Shown here one piece after another: positions 1 through 8,015 of a stretch of 13,943 nucleotides of DNA (its first letter is position 1; each line of letters opens with the position of its first letter). The DNA lies in assembly GCA_938039795.1 (NCBI GenBank), contig CALHWU010000035.1, forward strand, positions 1-13,943. Direction: 5' to 3'. Source of the stretch: an uncultured Muribaculaceae bacterium. Lineage in GTDB: Bacteria; Bacteroidota; Bacteroidia; Bacteroidales; Muribaculaceae. The position numbers and the translations under genes were made by a program. The notes below the pieces were generated by a model that saw nothing but the letters and a program-made list of their open reading frames with translations, did no database searches and had not been told where the DNA came from.

Positions 1-79
1 CTTCTAATTATCAGAAAGTTGGACTCACTGCTTTATGGTTTAGCGGACAGTAATATTTTTTTACATACAGTGCGTCGGC

Positions 80-952
80 ATGATGCTCATCCGTCTTGAC
101 GGATCGCCCAAAATGGCTATGGCGATACAGATCACCTCGGCGGTGCTGAACATCTTTCTCGACTGGCTGATGGTATTTCCTTTGGGGATGGGCATCGCAG
201 GAGCCTCGATAGCCACTTCGATATCGTGCATCGTGGGCGGCATCCTCGTGCTGACTTACTTCCTGAAATTCTCGTCGACGCTGAAATTCTACCGGCTTAA
301 AGCATCGCGCAAATCACTGCTGCTGACGATACGCAATGTCGGCTACATGGCCAAGATCGGATTCGCCACATTCGTGACGGAGCTTGCGATAGGCGTGATG
401 ATCGTAACGGGCAACTATGTGTTCATATCGAGACTCGGCGAGAATGGCGTGGCCGCCTACTCAGTAGGGTGCTACCTGTTCCCACTAATCTTCTCCCTGA
501 GCAATGCCGTAGCGCAGTCGGCGCAGCCGATCATCAGCTTCAACTATGGAGCGGGCAAACGCGACAGAATCGGCCAGACACTGCGCCTCTCGCTGATCAC
601 CGGCGCCATATGCGGCACAGCGGTAACGGTCGTCATGTGGGTCGGGTCACCGCTTCTCGCGGCAATATTCCTTCCCTCCGACACGGCTGCTTTCGGATTG
701 GCCGTCCACGGGCTGCCCTTATTCGGGCTCAGTTCATTGTTCTTCTCGCTCAACATTGTCATGATCGGATATTATCAGAGTGTGGAGCAAGCGGCAAGAT
801 CCACGCTCTACACCATCATGCGCGGCATCATCTACCTTATCCCGGCTTTCATATTTCTGCCAGCCGCGATCGGCAACGATGGCCTCTGGCTCGCCATACC
901 TGCTACCGAACTGCTGACACTCATCACCATAGCGATCACTTTCAGGCGCTGA
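80..952 (+). CDS. MATE family multidrug efflux transporter, 5'-truncated remnant
   Basis: This is the C-terminal about 290 residues of a MATE (multidrug and toxin extrusion) cation-coupled inner-membrane transporter. The first residues (IRLDGSPKMAM, then VLNIFLDWLMVFPLGMGIAGASIATS) match the stretch that lies roughly a third of the way into MATE proteins, which are about 440-460 residues long, so the N-terminal half-bundle is largely missing. Several hydrophobic helices follow, including SNAVAQSAQPIISFNYGAG, the conserved second-half motif. The frame is open upstream only to position 44 and adds a hydrophobic, family-like stretch (VIFFYIQCVG) before an in-frame TAG at 41-43. No ribosome binding site precedes the ATG at 80. 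The gene is therefore broken at about position 44-50 and probably a pseudogene. Its TGA stop overlaps the palindrome TGATCA with the stop of the convergent MFS gene. Family call is firm; functionality is doubtful. Confidence 0.8.
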   Translation: MMLIRLDGSPKMAMAIQITSAVLNIFLDWLMVFPLGMGIAGASIATSISCIVGGILVLTYFLKFSSTLKFYRLKASRKSLLLTIRNVGYMAKIGFATFVTELAIGVMIVTGNYVFISRLGENGVAAYSVGCYLFPLIFSLSNAVAQSAQPIISFNYGAGKRDRIGQTLRLSLITGAICGTAVTVVMWVGSPLLAAIFLPSDTAAFGLAVHGLPLFGLSSLFFSLNIVMIGYYQSVEQAARSTLYTIMRGIIYLIPAFIFLPAAIGNDGLWLAIPATELLTLITIAITFRR

Positions 953-955
953 TCA
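950..955. other. Shared palindromic stop site TGATCA between convergent genes
   Basis: The TGA stop of the + strand MATE fragment (950-952) and the TGA stop of the - strand MFS gene (953-955) are directly adjacent and form the palindrome TGATCA. There is no intergenic space for a terminator, so the convergent transcripts must overlap or end inside the opposing gene. Confidence 0.95.
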
Positions 956-2134
956 CTCAGCGATCCTTCGCTTCTCGAAGAAGCGGCATGTGGCCACAGC
1001 ATAAAGGAGCGCACCCGCTGCCTGCACGGAAGCCGTGGCAATAAATGCCGCAGAATAACTCATATACTGAGCCAGAAACCCGCCGAGCAATATGCCTATG
1101 CCCATCCCGGCGTCCCATGATATAAGGATTGAGGAGTTGGCTGTGCCCCGCTGGTCGTGGCGCGCCATGCCGATAAACATGTTGAGCATCGCCGGATACA
1201 TCTGCCCGTTGCCAAGACCTATAAGCAGCGCCGACAGATAGTAACTCCACTCGCCCGCTCCGGTGGCAAAAAGTGCGAATCCGAGCGTCGAGAACACCAC
1301 TCCCCGGAGCCCGCTGCGGGCTATTTCTCCCCGGCGCAACGCCCGCGAGCCTATCAGACGCGCGCATACAAGTCCGGCAGACAGTATCATGAAGAAAATG
1401 CCGGTTCCATCCGTGATGCCGAGTTCCTCCTGGCCATAAATAGCCACATAGTTGCTCATCACGCCCCAGCAGAGCCCGAAGAGGCATATATTGACAGCCA
1501 TCAGCCATGCCCGGCCAAGAAAGAAATGGTCGAGACTCAGCTTCGGCTTTCCCTCGACCTTACGCCGCTGTGGCAGCCTGACTCTCGACGAGCAGACGAA
1601 TCCCGCCAAAGCGATAGCCAGAGCGAGCCAGAAGAGAAGATCGAAACGGCCGGTGGCATGATAGATCCATATTCCGACCGACGGCGCGATGGCCATAGCC
1701 AGATTGTTGCTCAGCCCATAATAGCCGATCCCCTCGTTGCGCCGCGATGCGGGGAGCACGTCGATAGCAACAGTTGAATTAGCTACCGTCGCGGCTCCGA
1801 ACGGCAGCCCGTGAAGCGTGCGCACTATGGCAAACATCAGCAATGTTCCGGCACCGACATATCCGGCAAAAAGGATGAAGAACACGAAAAAGCAGAGCAC
1901 AAGCACCCTCTTACGGTCGAACGTATCGACTATGAAGCCGCTGAAGGGGCGCACAAGGAGTGTAGCGACGACATAGCCCGACAGCACAACCCCTATCATG
2001 TGCTTGTCGGCGCCAAATTGCGCGTCGAGATATATCGGCAGCAGGGGCGTAAGAATATAGAAGGCGAAGAAGAGCATGAAATTGCTCGTCATCACCTTCC
2101 AGTATTCGCGGTTCCAAAGTCTGTCGCCGCTCAT
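953..2134 (-). CDS. MFS transporter (12-TM class, probable drug or metabolite efflux)
   Basis: A 393-residue major facilitator superfamily permease of the inner membrane, of normal length for a 12-helix member. The N-terminal half shows helix 1 at about residues 17-37 and the MFS motif A between helices 2 and 3 at residues 66-78 (GFIVDTFDRKRVL). This is followed by helices with the typical RTLHGLPFGA and GYYGLSNNLAMAIAPSVG segments. A basic central loop at about 198-212 (RLPQRRKVEGKPK) separates the two halves. The substrate cannot be read from sequence; relatives are often annotated as drug or sugar efflux permeases. The ATG at 2134 lies 27 bp after the rmlB stop and no promoter is evident between them, so it is probably the third gene of the rmlD-rmlB operon. 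The two functions need not be linked. Confidence 0.88.
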   Translation of the reverse strand: MSGDRLWNREYWKVMTSNFMLFFAFYILTPLLPIYLDAQFGADKHMIGVVLSGYVVATLLVRPFSGFIVDTFDRKRVLVLCFFVFFILFAGYVGAGTLLMFAIVRTLHGLPFGAATVANSTVAIDVLPASRRNEGIGYYGLSNNLAMAIAPSVGIWIYHATGRFDLLFWLALAIALAGFVCSSRVRLPQRRKVEGKPKLSLDHFFLGRAWLMAVNICLFGLCWGVMSNYVAIYGQEELGITDGTGIFFMILSAGLVCARLIGSRALRRGEIARSGLRGVVFSTLGFALFATGAGEWSYYLSALLIGLGNGQMYPAMLNMFIGMARHDQRGTANSSILISWDAGMGIGILLGGFLAQYMSYSAAFIATASVQAAGALLYAVATCRFFEKRRIAE

Positions 2135-2161
2135 GCGCCGACAAGGTTTTGAAGACGGTAG

Positions 2162-3304
2162 TTACCTGTTGGAGTACATATCATCATAATATTTCTCATA
2201 TTCGCCTGAAGTGATGAAGTCCATCCACTCCTGATTGTCAAGATACCAGCGGACAGTCTTCTCGATACCCTCCTCAAACTGCAGGGAGGGCTCCCATCCG
2301 AGCTCGCGCTGCAGCTTGCGCGAGTCGATGGCATAACGAAGATCATGGCCTGCGCGGTCTGTCACGTAGGTGATCAGTCCGTCGCTGTATCCTTCGGGGT
2401 TGCCGAGCAGACGGTCGACGGTGCGGATGATCACCTTGATAAGGTCGATATTCTTCCATTCATTGAAGCCGCCGATATTGTAAGTGTCGGCCACTTTGCC
2501 CTCATGGAATATGAGGTCGATGGCACGGGCGTGATCTTCGACAAAGAGCCAGTCGCGCACGTTCTCACCCTTACCGTAGACAGGAAGTGGCTTGCGGTGA
2601 CGGATATTGTTGATAAACAGAGGTATCAGCTTCTCGGGGAACTGATAGGGGCCGTAGTTGTTTGAGCAGTTGGTCACGAGAGTGGGCATGCCGTAGGTAT
2701 CGTGATATGCGCGCACGAAGTGGTCGCTCGAAGCCTTGGCTGCCGAATACGGCGAATGAGGATTATATTTCGTCTCCTCCAGGAAAAATTCCGTGCCGAA
2801 TGCCAGATGATGTTCGGCCGAAGATGCGGTAGTGGTAAATGGCGACGGTATCCCCTCTGGATCTGTCAGTTCTAAAGCGCCATACACCTCGTCGGTCGAG
2901 ATATGGTAGAATAGCTTGCCTTCATATCCTTTCGGGCTTGCCTCCCACTGGAGCTTGGCGGCCTGAAGCAACGATAGTGTGCCCAACACGTTGGTACGCG
3001 CGAAAGTAAACGGATCCTTGATCGAGCGGTCCACATGGCTCTCTGCCGCAAGATGGATCACACCGTCGATCTCATATTCCTTCATTATCCGCCGCATTTC
3101 CTCGAAATCGCAGATATCGGCCTTAACGAAAACGTAGTTGGGCTTGTCCTCGATATCCTTGAGATTGGCGAGGTTGCCGGCATAGGTGAGCTTGTCGACA
3201 TTGACAATACGATATTCGGGGTACTTGTTGACGAAGAGTCTTACGACGTGGCTTCCGATAAATCCGGCGCCACCGGTTATCATTACATTCCTTTTATAAT
3301 TCAT
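2162..3304 (-). CDS. rmlB: dTDP-glucose 4,6-dehydratase RmlB
   Basis: Converts dTDP-glucose to dTDP-4-keto-6-deoxyglucose, the second step of dTDP-L-rhamnose synthesis for surface polysaccharide. It is a cytoplasmic, NAD-dependent member of the extended SDR family. Numbering from the ATG at 3304 (380 residues): Rossmann motif GGAGFIGSH with G11, G14 and G17; catalytic triplet T137-D138-E139 in STDEVYG; YxxxK with Y186 and K190 in PYSAAKASSDH; and the family hallmarks AAESHVDRSI, NCSNNYGPYQFPEKLIP and GENVRDWLFV. The length is usual for the Bacteroidales form. The frame extends two codons to a TTG at 3310, but the ATG fits the family N-terminus better. It starts 21 bp after the rmlD stop, in the same operon. 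An insertion-like stretch near residues 146-166 (DPEGIPSPFTTTASSAEHH) is typical of Bacteroidetes RmlB. Confidence 0.96.
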   Translation of the reverse strand: MNYKRNVMITGGAGFIGSHVVRLFVNKYPEYRIVNVDKLTYAGNLANLKDIEDKPNYVFVKADICDFEEMRRIMKEYEIDGVIHLAAESHVDRSIKDPFTFARTNVLGTLSLLQAAKLQWEASPKGYEGKLFYHISTDEVYGALELTDPEGIPSPFTTTASSAEHHLAFGTEFFLEETKYNPHSPYSAAKASSDHFVRAYHDTYGMPTLVTNCSNNYGPYQFPEKLIPLFINNIRHRKPLPVYGKGENVRDWLFVEDHARAIDLIFHEGKVADTYNIGGFNEWKNIDLIKVIIRTVDRLLGNPEGYSDGLITYVTDRAGHDLRYAIDSRKLQRELGWEPSLQFEEGIEKTVRWYLDNQEWMDFITSGEYEKYYDDMYSNR

Positions 3305-3325
3305 AATCAATCGGTATTCTTTAGG

Positions 3326-4204
3326 TTAACTGCATTGATCGGTATTCTTCAGATTGGCGACACATTTTTTCAGAGAATCGGTCCAATAAGGAATCTTCAT
3401 GCCGAATGTCCGCTTGAACCTGGTCTTGTCGAGCACGGAATACGACGGACGCACCACCTTCGAGGGGAATTCATCGGAATGGCACGGCTCTATGTCGCAG
3501 CCTGTCGTGCCTGCTTCTTCGGCTATCATCTTTGTAAAATCGTACCAGGAGCATACGCCCTCGTTGGAATAATGATAGATCCCTTCGTTGCCGTCGATCA
3601 TGCGCTTCTCTATGATGGCAAATATCGCGTCAGCGAGATCCTGGGCATAGGTGGGAGTGCCGCACTGGTCAAACACGACTTTCAGCTCAGGCTTCGTGGC
3701 GGTCAGATTCATCATCGTCTTGACAAAATTCCTGCCGTATTCGCTGTAAAGCCACGCCGTACGAATGACGATCGCTCTGCAGCCCGAAGCAGCGATCTGC
3801 TGCTCGCCATGCATCTTGGTGACGCCGTACACGCCGGTGGGCGACATCGGCTCATCCTCATTGCGGGGAGTATTGCCCTGTCCGCCGCCAAACACGTAGT
3901 CGGTCGAGACATGTATCAGGACGGCCCCGGCTTTTTTTGCAGCTTCGGCGAGAATGCCGGCAGCCGTAGCGTTAAGAAGTTCGGCAAGTTCGGGCTGATC
4001 CTCCGCACGGTCAACATTGGTATAGGCCGCACAGTTGACGATCACATCGACACTATTGTCAGACACTGTGCGTCCGACAGCTTCTGCATCGGTGATGTCG
4101 AGTTCGGCCACGTCGGTGAAAATATACCGGTCGCCGCTGGCTGCCGATGATTTCCGCAGACTTGTCCCAAGCTGTCCGTTAGCGCCGGTCACTAAAATAT
4201 TCAT
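3326..4204 (-). CDS. rmlD: dTDP-4-dehydrorhamnose reductase RmlD
   Basis: Reduces dTDP-4-keto-L-rhamnose to dTDP-L-rhamnose, the last step of the pathway whose second step is encoded by the next gene. 292 residues, usual for the family. The N-terminal nucleotide-binding motif is TGANGQLG (G7, G10, G13). The active site shows T101 followed by DYVF (VSTDYVF) and YxxxK with Y126 and K130 (GVYGVTKMHGE). Other RmlD signatures are INCAAYTNVD-like VNCAAYTNVDRAED and RTAWLYSEYGRNFVKTM. The frame is open to 4303, but the ATG at 4204 begins exactly at the family start MNILVTGANG, and a promoter (4228-4259) would place the transcript start between the longer start and this one. It is the first gene of the operon rmlD - rmlB - MFS. 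rmlA and rmlC are not in the window. Confidence 0.95.
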   Translation of the reverse strand: MNILVTGANGQLGTSLRKSSAASGDRYIFTDVAELDITDAEAVGRTVSDNSVDVIVNCAAYTNVDRAEDQPELAELLNATAAGILAEAAKKAGAVLIHVSTDYVFGGGQGNTPRNEDEPMSPTGVYGVTKMHGEQQIAASGCRAIVIRTAWLYSEYGRNFVKTMMNLTATKPELKVVFDQCGTPTYAQDLADAIFAIIEKRMIDGNEGIYHYSNEGVCSWYDFTKMIAEEAGTTGCDIEPCHSDEFPSKVVRPSYSVLDKTRFKRTFGMKIPYWTDSLKKCVANLKNTDQCS

Positions 4205-4227
4205 AGCTATACTTGAAATTGTTTCTG

Positions 4228-4259
4228 CAAATTTAATGTCTATTTCATTCAATAGCAAA
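4228..4259 (-). promoter_or_regulatory. Bacteroidetes-type promoter for the rmlD operon
   Basis: On the minus strand TTTG (4259-4256) is followed after 20 bp by TAAATTTG (4235-4228). This matches the Bacteroidetes primary sigma consensus TTTG - 19 to 21 bp - TAnnTTTG exactly. The predicted transcript start lies near 4221, giving a leader of about 17 nt before the rmlD ATG at 4204 and supporting that start. Confidence 0.8.
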
Positions 4260-4305
4260 TTATCAGACCGGTATCTCACATTATTTAATACTTGCTTGCA
4301 CACTT

Positions 4306-4347
4306 AAAGCCCCCGCGGAAGGCGCACTGCCGGTCCGCGGGGGCTTT
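4306..4347. terminator. Rho-independent hairpin terminator after the sulfatase-fucosidase operon
   Basis: A perfect 14-bp inverted repeat, AAAGCCCCCGCGGA (4306-4319) and TCCGCGGGGGCTTT (4334-4347), with a 14-nt loop. It lies 48 bp beyond the fucosidase stop (4396). The A-tract and T-tract on both sides let it work in either direction, although the T run is short. It insulates the sulfatase/fucosidase operon from the rmlD promoter downstream. Confidence 0.88.
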
Positions 4348-4395
4348 ATTATTTAACGGATGGATCAGTCGGCGCGGCTCATACCGCGGCGCCGG

Positions 4396-6177
4396 TCATT
4401 TCACTGCGAGCGCTTCAAGCTTGCCCGAAGCCTTGGGGTCATCGTCCTTGCTGACGATCCGGAGCCAGCGGGCTTTGACAGGCTGACTAAACACCACACG
4501 CTGGGGTATCGGGTTGTTGAATATATTGCCGAACTCTCCGGTAGTCTTCACCGGCTTCCAGTTCTTCCCGTCGGCACTCACTTCAGCAACGTACTTGAAC
4601 ACCGGAGCGGCGCCCTTGGCCGGAGAGTAGATGAATCCCGACATCTCTATATCGCGGCCGGCATCGCATGTCAGCGCGGCGCCGTCAGCTGTAGATTTTC
4701 CGACAACGGCAAACTCCGTCTCCTGGGCTGCGAGATCATAAGGCATTATCACACGGTAAGCCTTTATTGGACGTACATGTGGCGTATTGCGGGTAGATGT
4801 GATGTTGAGCCTCAGGCTGTCGGCCACCACATCATCCATCATCAGGATACGCTTGTTGCCTATTGTCGTTCCTTCGGCCACCTGCTTCCAGGCGCCGTCG
4901 GTCAGAGCCTCTACGGTGAACTTCTCCACACGCTGACCCTTGCGGATTTCCTCGGAGAGCACCACAGCATTGACCTTTGTCTGCGGACGCAAAGCGGCCG
5001 ACATAGAGGCCGAATCTGCCGAACTTACAAGATTTACAGTGAAGTTATCATCGATCCACTTGCGGAACTCCTTGAGACGTGCCACATCGGCATCAGCTAT
5101 CAGACCGCGGCGGTCGGGAGGAATGTTAAGAAGGAGCACGGAGTTGCGCCCGACCGACGTCAGATAAATATCGGCCATGCGGGCCAGGCTTTTGGGCTGT
5201 TCCGAATCGTGGTAGAACCATCCCGGACGGATCGACACATCGACTTCCGACGGCCACCAGCGCACTTCTTTAGCATTTGCGAGCATCTCGCGGTCGCCTA
5301 TATTTTTGGCCATGGCATTAATGCCGAGCGAATCGTTGTAAGCGTTTGACTCAGGGAAGATGGAAGGCATGAGAGGAGTAACGCTCCACTCTGTCTCGCG
5401 GCCGACTCCGCCCTCGTTGCCTACCCAGCGCACGTCATCGCCGGTGATCGCCAGCACGGCTTCGGGCTGCAGCTGCTCCATCACCTTGCGGAAACGGGGC
5501 CAGTCGTATTCCTGCTTCTTGCCGTTGGGGCCTTCGCCGCATGCACCGTCAAACCACACTTCGTCGATTTTACCGTAGTTGGTCAGAAGCTCTGTAAGCT
5601 GGGCTACAAACTGGTCGTTATAAGCTTGAGAATCGCCATATTTGGGTGAGTTGCGATCCCACGGCGACAGATATATACCCATCTTCATGCCATATTTGTC
5701 ACATGCCTCGCGAAGCTCCTTGACGACATCACCCTTGCCATCCTTCCATGTCGAAGACGCTACGGAATGGTCGGTGGTGAGTGTAGGCCACAGGCAGAAA
5801 CCGTCATGGTGCTTGGCCGTGAGTATCACCAGTTTGAATCCGGCGTCCTTGAGCGTTTTCACCCATTGCTCGGCATCAAGCTGGGCAGGATTGAATATTT
5901 TCGGATCCTCCTTGCCATCGCCCCATTCGCGGTCGGTAAACGTATTGACTCCGAAATGCAGAAAGGCGGTCAGTTCCAGATCCTGCCAGGCAAGCTGATT
6001 GGCCGTAGGCACGGTACGCGACGCTATATCGACACGTTCGTCGAGGGTAGCATCGGCAGGCAGCTGAGCAACCTTTTCAAAATACTTTTCGTCGGAAGCA
6101 GATTTACACTGCACCAGTGCCGCCATAGAGGCGACGCCCAGCGTCGCTGCGACAGATAATCTTATTATTCTGTTCAT
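4396..6177 (-). CDS. GH29 alpha-L-fucosidase, exported, with C-terminal discoidin-like domain
   Basis: A retaining exo-fucosidase that removes L-fucose from glycan ends, probably in the periplasm or at the outer membrane. 593 residues. The N-terminal signal (residues 1-24) ends ALVQC; C24 may be lipidated, though Gln before Cys is unusual, so plain signal-peptidase cleavage is also possible. The GH29 barrel spans about 60-380: FLHFGVNTFTDREWGDG, ILTAKHHDGFCLW (H123, H124), SPWDRNS, VWFDGACGEG with nucleophile candidate D210, and RWVGNEGGVGRE with acid/base candidate E255. The 45-residue spacing of those two fits subfamily B (alpha-1,3/1,4-fucosidases), as I recall it for the bifidobacterial enzyme. 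Residues about 385-593 form a beta-sandwich plus an F5/8-type (CBM32-like) domain ending near VKARWLRIVSKDDDP. It lies 5 bp downstream of the sulfatase, in one operon. The specificity is an inference. Confidence 0.93.
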   Translation of the reverse strand: MNRIIRLSVAATLGVASMAALVQCKSASDEKYFEKVAQLPADATLDERVDIASRTVPTANQLAWQDLELTAFLHFGVNTFTDREWGDGKEDPKIFNPAQLDAEQWVKTLKDAGFKLVILTAKHHDGFCLWPTLTTDHSVASSTWKDGKGDVVKELREACDKYGMKMGIYLSPWDRNSPKYGDSQAYNDQFVAQLTELLTNYGKIDEVWFDGACGEGPNGKKQEYDWPRFRKVMEQLQPEAVLAITGDDVRWVGNEGGVGRETEWSVTPLMPSIFPESNAYNDSLGINAMAKNIGDREMLANAKEVRWWPSEVDVSIRPGWFYHDSEQPKSLARMADIYLTSVGRNSVLLLNIPPDRRGLIADADVARLKEFRKWIDDNFTVNLVSSADSASMSAALRPQTKVNAVVLSEEIRKGQRVEKFTVEALTDGAWKQVAEGTTIGNKRILMMDDVVADSLRLNITSTRNTPHVRPIKAYRVIMPYDLAAQETEFAVVGKSTADGAALTCDAGRDIEMSGFIYSPAKGAAPVFKYVAEVSADGKNWKPVKTTGEFGNIFNNPIPQRVVFSQPVKARWLRIVSKDDDPKASGKLEALAVK

Positions 6178-6182
6178 GAGTA

Positions 6183-7784
6183 TTAATTTATGGGATATTT
6201 TTCGCGTATCGGATCATCATATTTCTCCTGGGCGGCTTTGAGTCGCTTCATCATGCGGGCTGTCACTTCCTCCATACCCGGTTTCCCGTAGAGATTATTC
6301 ATCTCACAAGGATCCTCCTGGAGATCATACAGCTCCCATTTATCAATGTCATTGTAGAAATGGATGAGTTTGTAACGGCTGTCGCGCACACCGTAGTGAC
6401 GCTTCACCATGTGCTCTGCCGGATATTCATAGAAGTGGTAGTAGAGATCGTCACGCCAGTCGGCGGGATGCTTGCCTTCGAGCAGCGGCAGAAGGCTCTC
6501 ACCCTGCATGTCGGCAGGTTTTTCCACTCCGGCAATATCGAGGAATGTGGGGCCGTAGTCGATATTCTGCACCATTTCGGTGATGTCTCCCCGACGCTCG
6601 AAGCGCTTTGGCATCCGCATGATCAGCGGAGTGTGGAACGACTCTTCATACATGAATCGCTTGTCGAACCATCCGTGCTCGCCCATATAGAATCCCTGGT
6701 CGGAAGTATAGACCACGAGAGTATTGTCGAGCATGTCGTGTTCCTCAAGATAGTCGAGCACGCGGCCCACATTGTCGTCAAGACTCTTCACAGTCATCAG
6801 ATAGTCGCGGATATAACGCTGGAACTTCCACTCGGCGAGCTCCTTGCCTTTGAGATCGCGGGCATAGAAATCGGCCGTGATCGGATCATAGAAGGCATCC
6901 CACGCGGCCCGCTGCGCCGAGTCCATGCGTCCGACGTATGACTCGTAGCGCTCCTTGAGGGCGCTGTATTTGTCGGGACGGTTCATCTTCAGGTCATAGA
7001 TCGGATCCATGTGGTCGGCCACACGCATCTCGGCAGTGGAGGCGGCCTCACGTCCCTCGTAGTCATCAAAGAAGTTTGCCGGCAGAGGATATGTCTTGTC
7101 CTCGTAGATGCCGAGATGAGCCGTATCGGCCATCCAGTTGCGGTGTATGGCCTTGTGGTGGATCAGCAGGCAGAACGGCTTCGACTTGTCACGCCCGTTT
7201 TCAAGCCAGTCGAGCGACTTGTCAGTGATAAGATCGGTCAGATAGCCGTGCTCCACCACTGTGTCGCCGGTCTGTCTTATGAAATCGGGATTATAATAGT
7301 CACCCTGGCCGGGCACTATCTCCCAGCGGTCGAAACCGGTGGGAAGGCTCTCGAGATGCCATTTTCCGAATACGGCAGTCTGATATCCGGCCTGCTGAAG
7401 ATATTTCGGGAAAGTCGGCTGCGTGTTGTCAAACACGCATGTGGTATTGTCGGTAAACCCGTTCTTGTGGCTATGCTTGCCGGTCAGCATGCAGGCACGC
7501 GAAGGGCCACTCAGCGAATTGGCCACGAAAGAGTTGGTAAATCTCACTCCATCGGCGGCTATGCGGTCGAGATTGGGAGTGCTCGCATAGGTGGAATCAT
7601 AGCAGCTCATCATCTGTGCCGTATGGTCATCAGTCATGATATACACGATGTTAAGGGGCTTCTCGTCTGATTTTTCAGAGCTCTTCTGTGAGCTGCATGA
7701 AGTAGCCGAGGCCACCAGAGCGGCAGGAGCTGCAAAAGCAAATCCGCGCAGCAAAATTGATGCGGTGTCGCAATGATTGGTCAT
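6183..7784 (-). CDS. S1-family sulfatase lipoprotein (Ser-type; GlcNAc-6-sulfatase-like)
   Basis: A formylglycine-dependent sulfatase of 533 residues. The signal sequence ends at the lipobox SATSC (C30), followed by a Ser/Lys-rich tether, so it is a lipoprotein. The active-site motif SGPSRACMLTG starts at S92. Serine rather than cysteine means that an anaerobic sulfatase-maturating radical SAM enzyme (anSME), absent from this window, must oxidise it. Metal ligands are D52-D53 in IMTDDH and D362-Q363 in YTSDQGFYMGEHG, with K103, H105 and K375 as active-site candidates. The overall pattern (HHKAIHRNW, ADHMDPIYDLK, GYLTDLITDKSLDWL) resembles the S1_11 N-acetylglucosamine-6-O-sulfatases of Bacteroides, an inference from memory. 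It is the first gene of the operon with the fucosidase. The joint target would be 6-sulfated, fucosylated glycans such as mucin O-glycans. Confidence 0.92.
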   Translation of the reverse strand: MTNHCDTASILLRGFAFAAPAALVASATSCSSQKSSEKSDEKPLNIVYIMTDDHTAQMMSCYDSTYASTPNLDRIAADGVRFTNSFVANSLSGPSRACMLTGKHSHKNGFTDNTTCVFDNTQPTFPKYLQQAGYQTAVFGKWHLESLPTGFDRWEIVPGQGDYYNPDFIRQTGDTVVEHGYLTDLITDKSLDWLENGRDKSKPFCLLIHHKAIHRNWMADTAHLGIYEDKTYPLPANFFDDYEGREAASTAEMRVADHMDPIYDLKMNRPDKYSALKERYESYVGRMDSAQRAAWDAFYDPITADFYARDLKGKELAEWKFQRYIRDYLMTVKSLDDNVGRVLDYLEEHDMLDNTLVVYTSDQGFYMGEHGWFDKRFMYEESFHTPLIMRMPKRFERRGDITEMVQNIDYGPTFLDIAGVEKPADMQGESLLPLLEGKHPADWRDDLYYHFYEYPAEHMVKRHYGVRDSRYKLIHFYNDIDKWELYDLQEDPCEMNNLYGKPGMEEVTARMMKRLKAAQEKYDDPIREKYPIN

Positions 7785-7816
7785 TGATGTCGGTTTAAGG
7801 TTTTATTACATTTGTG

Positions 7817-7848
7817 CAAAGTTACAGAAAATCTCTGGAAAAGACGAA
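7817..7848 (-). promoter_or_regulatory. Promoter for the sulfatase-fucosidase operon
   Basis: On the minus strand a perfect -7 element TAACTTTG (7824-7817) stands 20 bp after TTCG (7848-7845), one mismatch from the -33 TTTG. The predicted start near 7810 gives a leader of about 25 nt to the sulfatase ATG at 7784. Confidence 0.7.
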
Positions 7849-7862
7849 TAAAAAGGGACAAA

Positions 7863-7915
7863 TGTCTTCGTAATGCCTGTCAATAAGGCGTTTGCGAAGA
7901 CAAATGAGGACAGGC
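7863..7915. repeat. Interleaved inverted repeats at the putative element end
   Basis: Two inverted pairs overlap: TGTCTTCG/CGAAGACA (8 bp, 24-nt spacer) and GCCTGTC/GACAGGC (7 bp, 27-nt spacer). In addition GACAAATG occurs directly repeated at 7857-7864 and 7899-7906, and TTTGC, a motif associated with CTnDOT-family attachment sites, is at 7891-7895. These could be part of an attachment site or alternative RNA folds. The repeats are visible; the role is inferred. Confidence 0.45.
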
Positions 7916-8015
7916 GAAAAATCGAGGTAACGTAAAGGAAAGCGGATTTATGAAGAAGAACGGTCTCCAAATCATTACCCGCCGAATGGTGATTTTTAAC
8001 ACACCGTGTTGTATT

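Noticed and set aside
469..1044. 191-codon + strand ORF across the MATE/MFS junction
   Set aside because: Out of frame within the MATE gene and antisense to the MFS end; its composition is that of a frame-shifted shadow.
3305..3310. TTG start for rmlB two codons upstream
   Set aside because: The ATG at 3304 gives the usual family N-terminus and ATG is the more likely start; the TTG adds only two residues.
3035..4150. 371-codon + strand ORF opposite rmlB and rmlD
   Set aside because: It lies antisense to two clear SDR genes, spans their junction, has no recognisable domain, and such long mirror ORFs are common in GC-rich coding DNA.
4205..4303. 33-residue N-terminal extension of rmlD
   Set aside because: It has no family similarity and crosses the predicted promoter; RmlD proteins begin at the MNILVTGANG position.
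4360..5349. 329-codon + strand ORF opposite the fucosidase
   Set aside because: It is an antisense shadow of a well-supported GH29 gene, with no family features and a start inside the terminator/stop area.
7011..7670. 219-codon + strand ORF opposite the sulfatase
   Set aside because: Antisense to the N-terminal half of the sulfatase, whose active-site motifs fix the true strand; no domain seen.
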